Shown here: one piece after another, positions 8,329 through 18,200 of the stretch
Layout: every line of letters starts with the position of its first letter
Numbering within the stretch: the stretch's first letter is position 1
NCBI GenBank assembly: GCA_021732665.1
Contig: JAKFUL010000001.1
Location: forward strand, 1-64,000
Length of the DNA stretch: 64,000 bases
Direction of reading: 5' to 3'
Origin: Acetobacteraceae bacterium
Lineage (GTDB): Bacteria; Pseudomonadota; Alphaproteobacteria; Acetobacterales; Acetobacteraceae
Notes under the pieces: generated by a model
Seen by the model: the letters and a program-made list of their open reading frames with translations, nothing else
The model's database searches: none
What the model was told of the DNA's origin: nothing
Position numbers and translations under genes: made by a program

Positions 8329-9678
8329 TTATTTTCTTATTTTTATATTGCCAGCACTCAATTTTCCCTGGTTATCTTTGACCATTTCGAATGTAACCTG
8401 TGTATTATCATCAAGTCCACCGAGGCCATTTTTTTGTAGCTCAGATAAGTGAATGAAAACGTCTTTGTCTGAGCCTTCAGGCTTTAAGAAACCGTATCCT
8501 TTTATAGCGTTAAACCACTTTACTGTACCATTTTGAGTTTGGCCATTGGTCGAAGAATGCCTTGTCATGGAACGGGTATTTACGCGGAGCGTCCTGGCAA
8601 GACGGAAGCCGAAGTAATCTGCCCTGTCTCCAGACGGGCTACCGCTGCGATCCGCGGACCGGAGGCTTCGTGGATTGTTGCTCCAAGCACCACCGCGAAA
8701 CACACGCGGCAATGAGGCCGAACGCTGCAAGGGCGCGGCGTCCGTCCTGCGGTCCGGATACGGCCCGAAGGCATCCTCACACCATTCCCATACATTCCCG
8801 TGCATCTCGTGCAGTCCCCAGCCATTCGCAGGCAACGAACCCACCGGTACCGTGCACCCGCGAAACTCGCCCTTCTGCCCATGGCCGTAGGTTAAGTTCC
8901 CATCGAAGTTAGCCTGTGCCGTCGTGATCGTCGCCCCGAAGCTGAACGCTGCCTTCGTCCCTGCCCGGCACGAATATTCCCACTCTGCCTCGCTGGGAAG
9001 CCGATACGTGCCAGAACGCAAACCCAGCCGATCATTGAGCCAGCCACAATAGGCCTTCGCATCTTCCCAGGAGACATTGATGACCGGCCGGCCGCCGCGC
9101 CCCCAGCCCTGGTCATCCGGGCGCTCCGCGCCGGAAGCCGGCGAGAAGCCCGCGGCCACTGCGCCATCCCATTGCGCAAAAGTCACCGCGCAACGCCCGA
9201 GGGCAATAGGCCGCGACACCGTCACCTCACGCTGTGGCCGCTCATTGCTCTTGCTGTATTCCTCAGCCTCCGGCGCACCCATCACGAAGCGGCCGGCAGG
9301 CAGCGTCACCATTTCCGGCCAAGCTTCTTCCGGCAGGCCGGCGACTGGTTCACGCCAGCGCAGCAGCGGGCCGTGCGGCGGGAAAGGCCGCTCGCGTCCG
9401 GGCAGCAGCGTCGTGGCGTCGACGATGGCCCCGGCCAGTACATCTGGTGACACACCCCGCGCGCGGCGCAGGTCGGCGCCACGCAGGTCGGCATTACGCA
9501 GCCGAAACCCCGCAAAGTTGTCACCCTCGTCGAACACGACGCCATGCAGATCGGCCCCGCGCAGGTCTGTCGCCAGGTCGAGCCCGGCGAGACGCGCCAA
9601 CTGATCAAAGCTGTCGGTCTCGGCGTCGAGCACTGCAAGCATGCGGCGGATGAGCTCTTCGTCATCCGCGGACGTCAT
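8329..9678 (-). CDS. Pentapeptide-repeat / FGE-sulfatase-like protein fused to a cold-shock domain
   Basis: A 449-residue chimera. Residues ~36-85 contain pentapeptide-like repeats (A-D/N-L-R-G type). Residues ~115-365 form a formylglycine-generating-enzyme/SUMF1 fold (LPAGRFVMGAP, YRLPSEAEWEY, MHGNVWEWCEDAF, FRGGAWSNN). The cysteine pair used by true FGE near RGGxW is absent (RSLRSADRSG), so a binding rather than catalytic role is likely. Residues 383-449 are a complete cold-shock domain with RNP motifs KGYGFL and DVFIH. The last ~230 bases are far more A/T-rich than the rest, so the nucleic-acid-binding domain was probably acquired recently. The start overlaps the stop of the upstream gene (ATGA). 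Confidence 0.75.
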   Translation of the reverse strand: MTSADDEELIRRMLAVLDAETDSFDQLARLAGLDLATDLRGADLHGVVFDEGDNFAGFRLRNADLRGADLRRARGVSPDVLAGAIVDATTLLPGRERPFPPHGPLLRWREPVAGLPEEAWPEMVTLPAGRFVMGAPEAEEYSKSNERPQREVTVSRPIALGRCAVTFAQWDGAVAAGFSPASGAERPDDQGWGRGGRPVINVSWEDAKAYCGWLNDRLGLRSGTYRLPSEAEWEYSCRAGTKAAFSFGATITTAQANFDGNLTYGHGQKGEFRGCTVPVGSLPANGWGLHEMHGNVWEWCEDAFGPYPDRRTDAAPLQRSASLPRVFRGGAWSNNPRSLRSADRSGSPSGDRADYFGFRLARTLRVNTRSMTRHSSTNGQTQNGTVKWFNAIKGYGFLKPEGSDKDVFIHLSELQKNGLGGLDDNTQVTFEMVKDNQGKLSAGNIKIRK

Positions 9679-10628
9679 GCCTGATCCTCCTGCCAGACCT
9701 CGCCGCGGCCCACCAGGTACCTGCCCATCCCCTCCGGATCATGCGGCCTGCGAAAGATCGCGTCGAGGATGGCCCGCTTCTTGTCTGTCTTCCGACGTTT
9801 GGGTCGGTCGGCATCCCGGACATCGACCTTGCCCGCCTTGGCTTCAAGTTCGAGCAACGTCGGCGACACTGTGGCGCCCTTCCCGTCCAGCACGAAAAGA
9901 CAGGCGCCCCGAGTTGGGTCGGACAACAGCAGCCCCTCCTCGCCCGACGACGGCTTGAGCAACCACCCGCCGGGAACCGTGGAGACGCCAGGAGGCAGCG
10001 TGCCGTCGATGCCAAAGATTGTCTCCGTCCGGACCTCATGGCCCTGACTATCAAAGAAGAGTTCGAGCTCTTCAAAGGCGATTTGCACCCGGCGCCCCGC
10101 CGCCTCGCGCTCCGACTGCCCGAGGATGAGCCAGACATGCACCGGGCATGGTCCAGTGGAGGCGGGATCGTTCAGCATGAGGCGGATGCGAAACTCAACG
10201 AGGTTGCGAATGGCCGGCAGGTATCGTCCCGCCTTCCAGACGCATGACGCCGCGTCGGCCTTGACCTCGCGAAGCGCGCTTGCACCGTCCGGGGCCAGCA
10301 ACACAAGCCTGCCATTCCCGCGTGCCCGGGCAAAGGCGGCATCAAGCGCGGCTAGATGCTCGGCATTCTCCACGGCTTCGGCCAGCACCGTCCGCACGGC
10401 AATCCAATCGCCTTCCTTGGCCGGCGCGGAAATGCCGTCCATCCAATTTCGGATGGTCTTCGGGTCTGATATGCGCAGCTTGTTGGCCATGATCGTTTGG
10501 CTGCTGCGCTGATCCATCGGCGGCAAGTGATTATGCCAGCGTTTGTAGGCCGCGCGGAAGCTACTCGGGAAACCCGTCCTTACCAGGAATTCCCGTCTCT
10601 GCATCCCGCTCGACTGTCCGCTTTGCAT
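9675..10628 (-). CDS. Unknown protein, partner of the FGE/cold-shock fusion
   Basis: A 317-residue soluble-looking protein that I do not recognise. The first ~45 residues may be upstream extension; an in-frame ATG leading to MANKLRISDPKTIRNWM is an alternative start, and that segment looks helix-turn-helix-like. The middle has alternating strand/helix character (LVEFRIRLML, VHVWLILGQ, GGWLLKPSS), and the C-terminus is Lys/Arg-rich before RRPHDPEGMGRYLVG. It overlaps the downstream gene by 4 nt, implying fixed stoichiometry with the fusion protein. It is divergent from the 2OG oxygenase gene across ~100 nt that must hold both promoters. Confidence 0.5.
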   Translation of the reverse strand: MQSGQSSGMQRREFLVRTGFPSSFRAAYKRWHNHLPPMDQRSSQTIMANKLRISDPKTIRNWMDGISAPAKEGDWIAVRTVLAEAVENAEHLAALDAAFARARGNGRLVLLAPDGASALREVKADAASCVWKAGRYLPAIRNLVEFRIRLMLNDPASTGPCPVHVWLILGQSEREAAGRRVQIAFEELELFFDSQGHEVRTETIFGIDGTLPPGVSTVPGGWLLKPSSGEEGLLLSDPTRGACLFVLDGKGATVSPTLLELEAKAGKVDVRDADRPKRRKTDKKRAILDAIFRRPHDPEGMGRYLVGRGEVWQEDQA

Positions 10629-10727
10629 GGTTTGCCTTTCCGCACTCTCCCGTTGATCCTGCCCGATCTGCCCATGCCCCTTCTAGATCCCAGCGATGGC
10701 CGCTGGGCCAAGCTTTGAAGGTGTCCC

Positions 10728-11690
10728 ATGAAAGCTCACATCGCCAGATTGACCATCACCCCGCGAGAATGCAGGAGCATCGAAATCGAGACGGTCAACC
10801 GTCTAAAGTGCGCCGGCGGCATCCCGGAGACCCCTGAACGGCAGATCGGCCTCGCCGCCGTACTCTCCGAGGTAATCGAGGACGTCTGCCCGCGTCTTGC
10901 GCAAGGCTTCGCGCGCATGCGGTTCGAGCCGAACTGTGAAGCCCTGGTTGTGCATGGCCTGCCGACGGCCGAGGAGGTGGCTCCCCTCCTGCACCTAGCC
11001 ACCTCGGCCTTCGTCGGTGAGGTGTTCAACTACGCGGAGCAGAACGGCGGCGAGCTGGAGATGCGCCTCGAACCGCGGCCCGGCTCAAAGGCGAATACGA
11101 ACACCACGCGCGACGAGTTCGCCCTGCACACCGATGATGCCGCGATGCCGGAGGAGAAGCGGGTGACCTGGATCAGCCTGTACGGGGTCCGCAATCCGCG
11201 CGGCACCCTGACCGGCTATGCGCCCGTCGAGGCCGCCCTTTCCACGATCGGTTTGGCCCACATCAACGTGCTGCGATCGCCGGCTTTCAAGGTGCGGATG
11301 CCCCTGAGCTTCAACTTTGGCGACGACATCTGGAGCGACGCGCGTCCGATCCTCGGCCGCGACGAGCACGACCGGAGCACGATCGCCTGGCCCAGCTATG
11401 CGACGCGTCCCGCCGATCCGGGAGACGTCGAGGCCAAGGAGGCACTCGAAGCGCTGAGGGCCGCAATGGAGCGAGAGGTCGTTTACACGGCCCTCGAGCC
11501 TGGCACGCTGCTTATCTTTTCGAACCTTCACGGTGCCCACAAGCGGACCGCCATTGGTTCCGGCGAGCGGCTTATTCTGCGCAACTACGTCCGGCCGGAC
11601 CTAAAGGTGATGCGGACGAAGGCGGGGCACGACGGCCACGTCTTTGCGCTGCGCGACCTGATCGATCTGACTGCGGGGACGGTGCGATGA
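10728..11690 (+). CDS. Fe(II)/2-oxoglutarate oxygenase, clavaminate-synthase/TauD-like
   Basis: A 320-residue double-stranded-beta-helix oxygenase. The iron ligands of the HxD motif are His134 and Asp136 (FALHTDD). The distal His is His268 or His271 in SNLHGAHKRTA, and the 2OG-binding Arg is in the following ILRNYVR. The layout resembles the clavaminate-synthase and amino-acid beta-hydroxylase group. The substrate is unknown; a free or carrier-bound amino acid is plausible. It is translationally coupled (ATGA) to a YbaK-type deacylase, which hints that its product can be mischarged onto tRNA. Confidence 0.75.
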   Translation: MKAHIARLTITPRECRSIEIETVNRLKCAGGIPETPERQIGLAAVLSEVIEDVCPRLAQGFARMRFEPNCEALVVHGLPTAEEVAPLLHLATSAFVGEVFNYAEQNGGELEMRLEPRPGSKANTNTTRDEFALHTDDAAMPEEKRVTWISLYGVRNPRGTLTGYAPVEAALSTIGLAHINVLRSPAFKVRMPLSFNFGDDIWSDARPILGRDEHDRSTIAWPSYATRPADPGDVEAKEALEALRAAMEREVVYTALEPGTLLIFSNLHGAHKRTAIGSGERLILRNYVRPDLKVMRTKAGHDGHVFALRDLIDLTAGTVR

Positions 11691-12235
11691 ATAACGCTCC
11701 CATGGTCGAAGGCTTCGTGCATCCGAATGAGGCGCTCGCGGCGGAGCAGCGGTATCGCGCCCTTCTACTGCACATTGAGGGGGCGGGGGTCGCCTTCCGC
11801 TGCCTCGCGCATCCGCCCTGTCGCAGCTCGGTGGAGAGCGCGGCAGCACGGGCGTCCGCCGGCGCCCCGGGCAGCATTGGCGCCAAGGCGCTGATCCTTC
11901 GCGGTGCCGCGCCGATCCGCTTCGTCATGACGGTCTTGCCCGGCATGCATAAGCTGCGAATCGACCGCGTCCGTGCGGTGATTGGCAAGTTCCGCTTCGC
12001 GCAGACGGACGAAATCCTCGAAGTGACCGCGGGGCTCGAGCCGGGAATGATCCCGCCCTTTGCGGCGCCGGTTTTCCCCGCAATCGGCGGGTTGATCGTG
12101 GACGAGCTGATGTTCAGCTTTCCGCTGATCGGCTTCAATGCTGCCCATGCTCAACGGTCAGTGGTGATGTCGGGAACGGAATACGCTAAGTTGGTACCAC
12201 ATGCGACAGTGACGGGCATCAGCGAGGCGATGTAG
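11687..12235 (+). CDS. YbaK/ProX-type aminoacyl-tRNA deacylase domain protein
   Basis: A 182-residue protein with the YbaK/EbsC editing fold: AHPPCRSSVESAAAR, then GSIGAKALILRG carrying the conserved Lys, VMTVLPGMHKLRIDRVRAV, and LEVTAGLEPGMIPPF. This family hydrolyses misacylated tRNAs in trans. It is the second gene of a two-gene operon with the 2OG oxygenase (overlap 11687-11690). It is stand-alone, not fused to a synthetase. Inference: it may clear tRNA charged with an amino acid made or modified by the oxygenase. Confidence 0.75.
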   Translation: MNNAPMVEGFVHPNEALAAEQRYRALLLHIEGAGVAFRCLAHPPCRSSVESAAARASAGAPGSIGAKALILRGAAPIRFVMTVLPGMHKLRIDRVRAVIGKFRFAQTDEILEVTAGLEPGMIPPFAAPVFPAIGGLIVDELMFSFPLIGFNAAHAQRSVVMSGTEYAKLVPHATVTGISEAM

Positions 12236-12274
12236 CCACAAGACTCCTGTCCCCCTCACTAGACAATGTCACGG

Positions 12275-12294
12275 CCCGGCTCCTCAGGGCCGGG
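12275..12294 (+). terminator. GC-rich hairpin after the oxygenase/deacylase operon
   Basis: CCCGGC and GCCGGG form a 6-bp stem with an 8-nt loop, 40 nt downstream of the deacylase stop. There is no T-run, so termination is only a possibility. Confidence 0.3.
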
Positions 12295-12329
12295 TGCCAG
12301 GAGGCCAAAGTGCCGCAGCGCCTCTAGTA

Positions 12330-12429
12330 GCCGGAGACGCTGTACTAGAGGCAGATCGAGGGCGGTGGTGGGGATGGCGGCGAACCCGTCTGGAGCCCAC
12401 CAGGCCAGCCGCCATAGGGCTGGCCAGAT
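12330..12429 (-). repeat. Dispersed repeat R2, copy A (edge of a degraded prophage)
   Basis: About 100 nt shared with 24007-24135 and 42053-42177. On the minus strand all three encode a conserved peptide core (FAAI-TTALDL-LVQRLR). In this copy the frame runs on through LLEALRHFGLLAPG to a stop at ~12266, so it may be the intact end of a small phage gene. The left end overlaps a 31-nt hairpin at 12320-12350 with a perfect 9-bp stem (CCTCTAGTA / TACTAGAGG). Each copy lies just downstream of the last tail gene of a prophage block. Confidence 0.6.
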
Positions 12430-12518
12430 GTTGCCCGGTATGCCCGGGGATAGGTGGAGGGGGCGCGTTGTAGGGCGGCGCGCTCCCTCCCTGCGGAGAT
12501 GTTCCTTGCGGCCCGCCG

Positions 12519-13690
12519 TTACGGCACTCTGCGCTTCACCACCTGCACGGACAGCGTTGCCGCAGCCAAATCGAACGTCGCCCCAGAGATGTTCCGCGCC
12601 ATCACGCGCACCGTGTTGTTGGTCCAGGCGAAAGCCGTCAGGTCGATGAACCGCGTCGAACTGACCAGCGACGCCTGCGCGATATCCCCCTGCCGGGAAC
12701 CGGTGACCGTCACATCGGTGAGCGCCGTCGCCCCGCTCGCCAGCGACGGCAGGTCCCAGGACACCTCTGCCTGGAACTCCCGCGTTCCCACCGGCACCGA
12801 GGGGCAGGCATAGAGCACCGCCGGCGCCACCTCCGGCAGCCCGAACAGCCGCAGCGCCTCAAGCTCAATCTGCCCGTCGAAGCCCACGATGCCGACCTGC
12901 GCGAAGGCCACGCCCGCGCCGACCCGGATCGTCTGCCGCCGGTTCAGCGACGCATCGGCCATCACCGCGCCGGCGTTCCAGCCTTTTGCTGCGGTGTTCC
13001 ACTGCATGGTCGTGCCGGACGCCAGCACGTCGCCGGCGATGTTCTCCCGCACATTCGCCGCGCCGTCGAACACCCGCACGAAGAGCCGCCCGCCATCAAC
13101 GCCACCGACCAACCAGTGCGCCAGAGCGAACTCCTTGGCCGAGGAGGTATCCACCACGAAGGCCATGCCGCGATTGGCATCCAGCAACAGCCCGCGGGAG
13201 GTCGCAGCGATCCCGTCAAGCCCGTTGAAGCACAGCCCCGCCAGCGTGGTCGCCGCGGTTGTCGAGGTGGCCAGCGTCGCCAGCTTCTCGACGCCGATCT
13301 CGGTGGCACTCTGCCGGAACGCTGCAGCGCGTAGGTTCGGCACCGCCTCCAGCACCCGCAGCAGCCGCGAGGCCGGCGCGCGGTGCCGGTTGTAGACGGC
13401 GTTGCCGGCGCGGTCGGCGGTCGAGGTGTAGTCCATCCGCACGGCATAGGTGTTGGCCCAGGCCACCTCGTATTCGCAGTCGGTCGCGCTGCCAGTGTGC
13501 CGCGCCACGATCGGCGAGCAGGCCTCCATGCGCAGCGCCCGACCGATGATGGCGGTGCCGTCCGTCTCGTTCAGGAAGGGGATGGCGACGTTCGGGTCGA
13601 GCTGCCGCAGCTCGAAGTTGGGCCCGTCGAAGACATGGCGATTGTGGTTATTGTAGCCGCCCGCGCCGCGTGAGAATCGGATGCCGTAGG
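12519..13690 (-). pseudogene. 5'-truncated copy of the phage tail-fibre gene
   Basis: Residues after the internal Met (MEACSPIVARHTG) to the C-terminus are nearly identical to the last ~390 residues of the intact tail-fibre gene at 42249-44081. Homology in frame extends upstream to about 13690 (GIRFSRGAGGYNNHN) and then stops; the preceding sequence belongs to an unrelated recombinase-type module. The N-terminal ~220 residues, including the pectate-lyase-like head, are missing. This marks an illegitimate junction inside the island and the remains of a separate prophage. Confidence 0.85.
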
Positions 13691-13780
13691 CGGCGCCGAC
13701 GTGAGGCTTAAGCTGGAGGGGCTGGCCAGCCTGGCGCGGGACCTTGCGGCGCCTTCCGCCGAAGCGCCGAGGGCGGCAGC

Positions 13781-14200
13781 GTGACCGGCGCCGCGCAGAT
13801 GCTGACCGTGCGGGTGCCGCTGGCGGTCCGGAAACCTCGGGGCGGCCGGAAGCTGATGATCGCGCCTGCCAGCCCCACGAACCGGGGCTCCTCGGCTACG
13901 GACACCACGCTGGTGAAGGCGCTGGCCCGGGCGTTCCGGTGGCGGCGGATAATGGAGACGGGCCGCTACGGCACGATCTCGGACCTTGCGGCCGCGGAGA
14001 AGATAGCCGAATCGTATTTGTGCCGAATTCTTCGGCTGACACTTCTCTCCCCGGCGATCGTGCAGGCGATCCTCGATGGCCGTCAGTCGGAAGATTTAGA
14101 TCTTCGAACTCTAACGCGCCCAATACCGATGAAGTGGCAACGGGACACCACTTCCCTCATAAGGCGTGCGCTACGATGGCCGACGATAAGATACGATTGA
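13781..14200 (+). CDS. Helix-turn-helix protein of the serine-recombinase-associated type (probable remnant)
   Basis: A 139-residue frame starting with GTG 13781, which overlaps the stop of a short upstream fragment (LEGLASLARDLAAP). It opens VRVPLAVRKPRGGRKLMIAP and has a ParB-like HTH: TLVKALARAFRWRRIM, TISDLAAAEKI then AESYLCRILRLTLL, SPAIVQAILDGRQ. Proteins of this shape typically sit beside large serine recombinases on mobile elements. The recombinase itself is absent: its place is taken by the truncated tail fibre. The last ~25 codons overlap the drmB fragment and look non-native. Confidence 0.5.
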   Translation: MTGAAQMLTVRVPLAVRKPRGGRKLMIAPASPTNRGSSATDTTLVKALARAFRWRRIMETGRYGTISDLAAAEKIAESYLCRILRLTLLSPAIVQAILDGRQSEDLDLRTLTRPIPMKWQRDTTSLIRRALRWPTIRYD

Positions 14201-14801
14201 GTCAGGTGGTCGGGGTCTTCGGGCCTGGCGCGATGCTTGACCTGCCCGAGCGATCGGTTCTCGTACAGGGCCTCGACGAATGGGAGATGTTCGGCGCCGG
14301 CACGTTCAAGGTGATCGAGGAGCCGCGGCTTGCGCGGTTGCTTCACCAGCGGCTTGGCGGGGATGGGCGATTGGCAGGTGATCGCCCCCCGGAGCTTCGC
14401 ACCCCACCGATCGACCACGGCGATCCCAAAAGGCGCCCGCTCGGGATCAAGGGGACGGTATTCCCGCGGTGGTTCGTGTGCGAGACCATTCCAGGTGTGG
14501 GATTCTGATTTACACCGCTTCTGCGGGAAACCAGGGGACCCTCGGTGGTCTGGTTGAGGTTACTCGGCGATTTGCTCGGGTGCTCACGGCGGCTCTCGAT
14601 CGCGTCGGCCTTTGCTCGGGTGACCCGATATGTTCGGATCATGATCCAGCTGCCTCCTCGGACGACCGCGCTTTGCACGGCGCGGCTTGCCATGGGTGCT
14701 TACTCGTCGCGGAAACGAGCTGTGAGGCTCGAAATCTGTTCCTCGACAGGGCCTTGCTGGTGGACACCGTCGGAACGAGGGGGAGCGGCTTCTTCCAATG
14801 A
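14176..14801 (+). pseudogene. drmB: DISARM drmB (DUF1998) remnant with internal deletion
   Basis: The first ~108 codons (frame from ATG 14176) read RLSQVVGVFGPGAMLDLPER, then LVQGLDEWEM and FPRWFVCE, the N-terminal signature of DrmB. Near 14490-14515 the frame changes and the text jumps to the DUF1998 C-terminus: CGILIYTASAGNQGTLGGLV, LCSGDPICSDHDP, and ALHGAACHGCLLVAETSCEA followed by FLDRALLV. A full DrmB is about 600 residues; roughly two thirds are missing and the halves are out of frame. No drmA, drmC or methyltransferase is seen, so DISARM is dead here. Confidence 0.8.
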
Positions 14802-14937
14802 AGGAACTTTGCCCAGTTCGGTCGGGTGCGCTCCAAATCGACGATTTGTTCCGAGTCCGCCTCGCAACGCATTTGAAGTTCGAACCGCGCCGTTATTCCT
14901 TGGAGCTAGACCCGGCCTTTTACCTGGGTTTTTGAGT
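14799..14937 (+). pseudogene. Short fragment of the gene that followed drmB
   Basis: ATG 14799 overlaps the drmB stop (ATGA), the coupling expected for the next gene of an operon. The frame gives 45 residues (MKELCPVRSGALQIDDLF...) and runs into repeat R1 copy 2, where it stops. It could be the start of another DISARM gene cut off by the repeat. Too short to identify. Confidence 0.3.
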
Positions 14938-15142
14938 TCCGCACTAAATCAGCGCAGTCCAGAGGTTCTGAGAGAATTGGCCTCCGGAGAACGATTTTCG
15001 GCCTTCTCCGGCTCGGGCCAGTCAACAGGTCCGCCCCGAAAACCCCAGGAAACCTGCCACTCAGGGCGGCGCTCGGTCAGGCTGAGAGCACGGCTCGCAT
15101 GGGAACTGGCGGAGGAAGTGCTACCGGATTCGAACGGTCGCT
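14909..15142. repeat. Dispersed repeat R1, copy 2 (lacks the first ~60 nt)
   Basis: Same orientation as copies 1 and 3 and collinear with them from the GGCCTTT-ACCTGGGTTTTTGAG block to CGAACGGTCGCT. It joins the drmB wreck directly to the convergent 3' end of the 1143-residue gene. In this copy the minus strand reads CGTTCGAATCCGG followed by CTCCGCCAG, the most tRNA-Ser-like version of the three. Confidence 0.75.
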
Positions 15143-15212
15143 ACTTCGACGGGCCTGGAACACGCTCCTCAGGCCCGACCTGCTGGGTCCGGCTGACGCC
15201 TACCAGAAACCC

Positions 15213-18200
15213 TTATCGGCCCACTTCACGCTTTGCCGCTGCGACTGCTTCTTTCTGTATCACCAACAGATTACGCCACAATGGCAAGCGTTGTCTGGCG
15301 ATCAGTTCCCCGAGCGAAGCAAGGTCTATTTCGGCGGAAGTCAGCGCGAACCTGCGGTCTTCCGCTTTCCAAAATCGCGACATGCGGCGATGGATCTTGA
15401 TACGTTCGAGAAGAAATCGCATCCGAACTCTGGCGTCGATGCCGAGCGCCAGGACGACCGGTTCGGCCCGCTGTAGAAACGCGCGCGCGCTGCTCAAGGC
15501 GGCGGCTCTGCTTTCGCCCCCCGGTATCAGTCGTGCCATCGAGGACTCAAGGATCAGCAGGCTCGCTCTCTCACGCGGGTATTGGTAGAGGTGACGAGTA
15601 ACGACGTCGCTCATCTGCCTGGCTTTGCGTGCAAAGAAGCCCGGCACCGGAGCCCAGTCCTTAGCCATTTGCTCCCGAGAGTACCGCTCCAGCTTCAGCG
15701 CAACACGCACGAACTGCCGCGCGGAATGTCCGCTTGCAAAAAAATGATCGCCGGAGGGGGAATCCGAGAATGCCTGCAGCCGCAAGGCCTCGGCGAGGCG
15801 AAAATAGGCCATGCTGGTCGTCAGGCAGTCGAGGAACGCGCTATCGCCGGGCCTGATTCTCCGCGTGCCCCGTGTCAGCATGCTGATGGTTGCCTCGGAG
15901 TACTTCGTGTCGCCTTCGAGAGCATATCGCTCGCCGATCCTGAAAAGGATGTCGGAAATTTCCGAAAGCTCGTCCGGTCCCCATCCCCTGCAGTCACCGC
16001 CTGACTTGAGCGCGTCGATCGCCGACACGGCCGAAGGGACGTGGACGCGGGGCTCGAAGTTTCCCGCACCTGCCGTCTCGGCCAGCTTCGCCGCAACCGA
16101 CTCAATGTAAGCCTGGAGGGCGGCGGTGGCGCTTTCTCCCAGCATTGAGTGCATCTTGGCTTCGACGTCGGCGGCCGTTGCGGCGTCCTGCTCCAGCAGG
16201 GCCAAGTCCAACTGGCGCTTCGCAAGACGAAGCTTCGATCGCGGGGTATTTCCGCTCACCGGAACTGCGGCTTGCAGCGCCAAGGCGGCCTCGTCTAGCT
16301 TTCCCAGGGAGTATGCGGCCTGCGACTTCGAAATGAAGAAATCGAGGGCAATTTTCTCGGTCTTGCCGTCGGGGCTTGCGGGGAGGATGAGGCTGCCTTC
16401 GGCTTTCTGAATGAAGGTCAACGCTGCCGGATACCGACCCCAAAGCTTCCAGGGACGTTCCACGATCTGCAATATCTCGCGCTTGATCGCATCAGCGCCA
16501 TAAATCCTGGAGAGGCGCCAGGCTGGCGGCCTTTCGATCAACCTTCTGTATGCAAACAGGTAGAGCCACTCCCAGAGCTTTAGGGGCTCTGTCGGCATTG
16601 CGAAATCAATGCTGCGGATGTGAGCGTCTGCGAGCTCCATGCGGCGGATGGGGACGCTCATGAAGCCGTGGTAAAGCACGCTGAGAAGGCGCCTCAGGCT
16701 GCGGACGGAACTTTGGTCTGGATCGTGCCGAAAGCTGACTGTGGCCTGGGTCAGCGCTTCTTCCGCCAGGAGACGATGAAACGTCTGGATTCGGTGAATT
16801 TCTGTAGGCAGAACGCGTGCCAGCAAGGCCCGGCGAACCTCCGGCATGGCTAAGTCCATTGCGCACGTCGAGCGGCGCTCCCGGTCAAGCGGCTGGCTGT
16901 CGAATTCCGATGGGAACTCGGCCGTATGCGCTCCACGCAATCCTTCAAAGTCATCCGACTTTCGGTCGGTCAGCAAACTGCCGCAAAGGAACTTGAGGTC
17001 CGCAATGGCGTCCGACGGATTGGGGCAAAGGGGGATCACCTCGATGGGCTTAAAGTCGGCGGACGTGACCTTCGACGCAGCGGCGATGAGCCGCCGGAGA
17101 GTATCTTCGCGGAGTCCGCCGGGTGTCGAGGCGATGAGCACGAGCAGCCAATATCGCTGGGGTGACGCGGCGTAGATCCGGTCCAGCAGCACTCGTACGA
17201 CCGCAGCCATTAATGATTCGCCTGGATTGCGAGAAGATGAGCGCGACTCGTCTTCAAGCGCCCGTTGGATGTCCAGGCGGAGCTTTCGTAAGTCCTGATT
17301 GCCGTCGTTACCCTCCGTAACCAATCCCCCCTTGACAACGGACACTAGCGTATCCACCGCAAATAGCACCCCCTCTGACTGCACAGTGGCGCGAACAACA
17401 CCGCCGAATATCTCCCCCACCTCCGCCTTATTCTGTAGGGGCTGAAGATCGAAGACGTCCTTCATGATCGTCTGTTCCGGCAGCGGGATCTCCAGGTTTT
17501 CCGCGCTGATGTCTCCGCTTAGCCTGGCGTCGGAGAGAATGACGATCCGATTCTGGCGGAAGCGCTCCAATTCGGCGCTGGTGTTCAGGTGGCCAAGCGG
17601 CGGCGCGAGGAGCTTGCTGACCAGTTCGAGCAGGAAATCATCTGCAATCGCCCGTTCGAGCGCTTCAAACTCCATGTCGCTGTAGGAGTACCCTTCGAAG
17701 ATAAGGATGGCCGGGGTTGCCGCCATTTTTAGCCGCACGCGCTGGATCACCTCGTCCGGGTTAAGCTCCGGCCGCGCCGTCGCGCCGCTTACCTCTTGAC
17801 CGCTAAAAAAGGCGTCGAGATAGGCCAGGATCTGCAGATAGCTAGGGGCGATGAAGGCCTTCGAGTGACTGACCAATGGGATGTGGAGGATGGCCCGATG
17901 GTCGTTCTCCGCGCGCATGCCAGCAATTTCGGGCACCATAGCGCGTAGCCCCTGCCACATTCCTCGCTGGTGCAGGTTGATGACCATCTTCGCTGCGGCC
18001 TTGGGGGCGAGTAGCTGCCGCAGGCGATTGATGACACTCTCGCGCTCCGTGTTGCCAACGAACTTGGGCAGCGTCATTCCGTCGACGAAAGCGTCCTGCT
18101 GGGCTGTGGCGCCGCTTAGCCAGCGGAGATAGTCATCAATCGCACGCGGACCGTGAAATCCCTTCGTAAAGAGATCGCTGGCCGATATACGTTCGGAGAG

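Noticed and set aside
13744-14175. A longer N-terminus for the drmB fragment (open frame from 13744)
   Set aside because: That part is out of frame with the HTH protein encoded there and has the composition of a shadow; DrmB family sequence begins at Met 14176.
14176-14801. A functional DISARM system
   Set aside because: drmB lacks most of its length and is frameshifted, and no drmA, drmC or DISARM methyltransferase is in the window.
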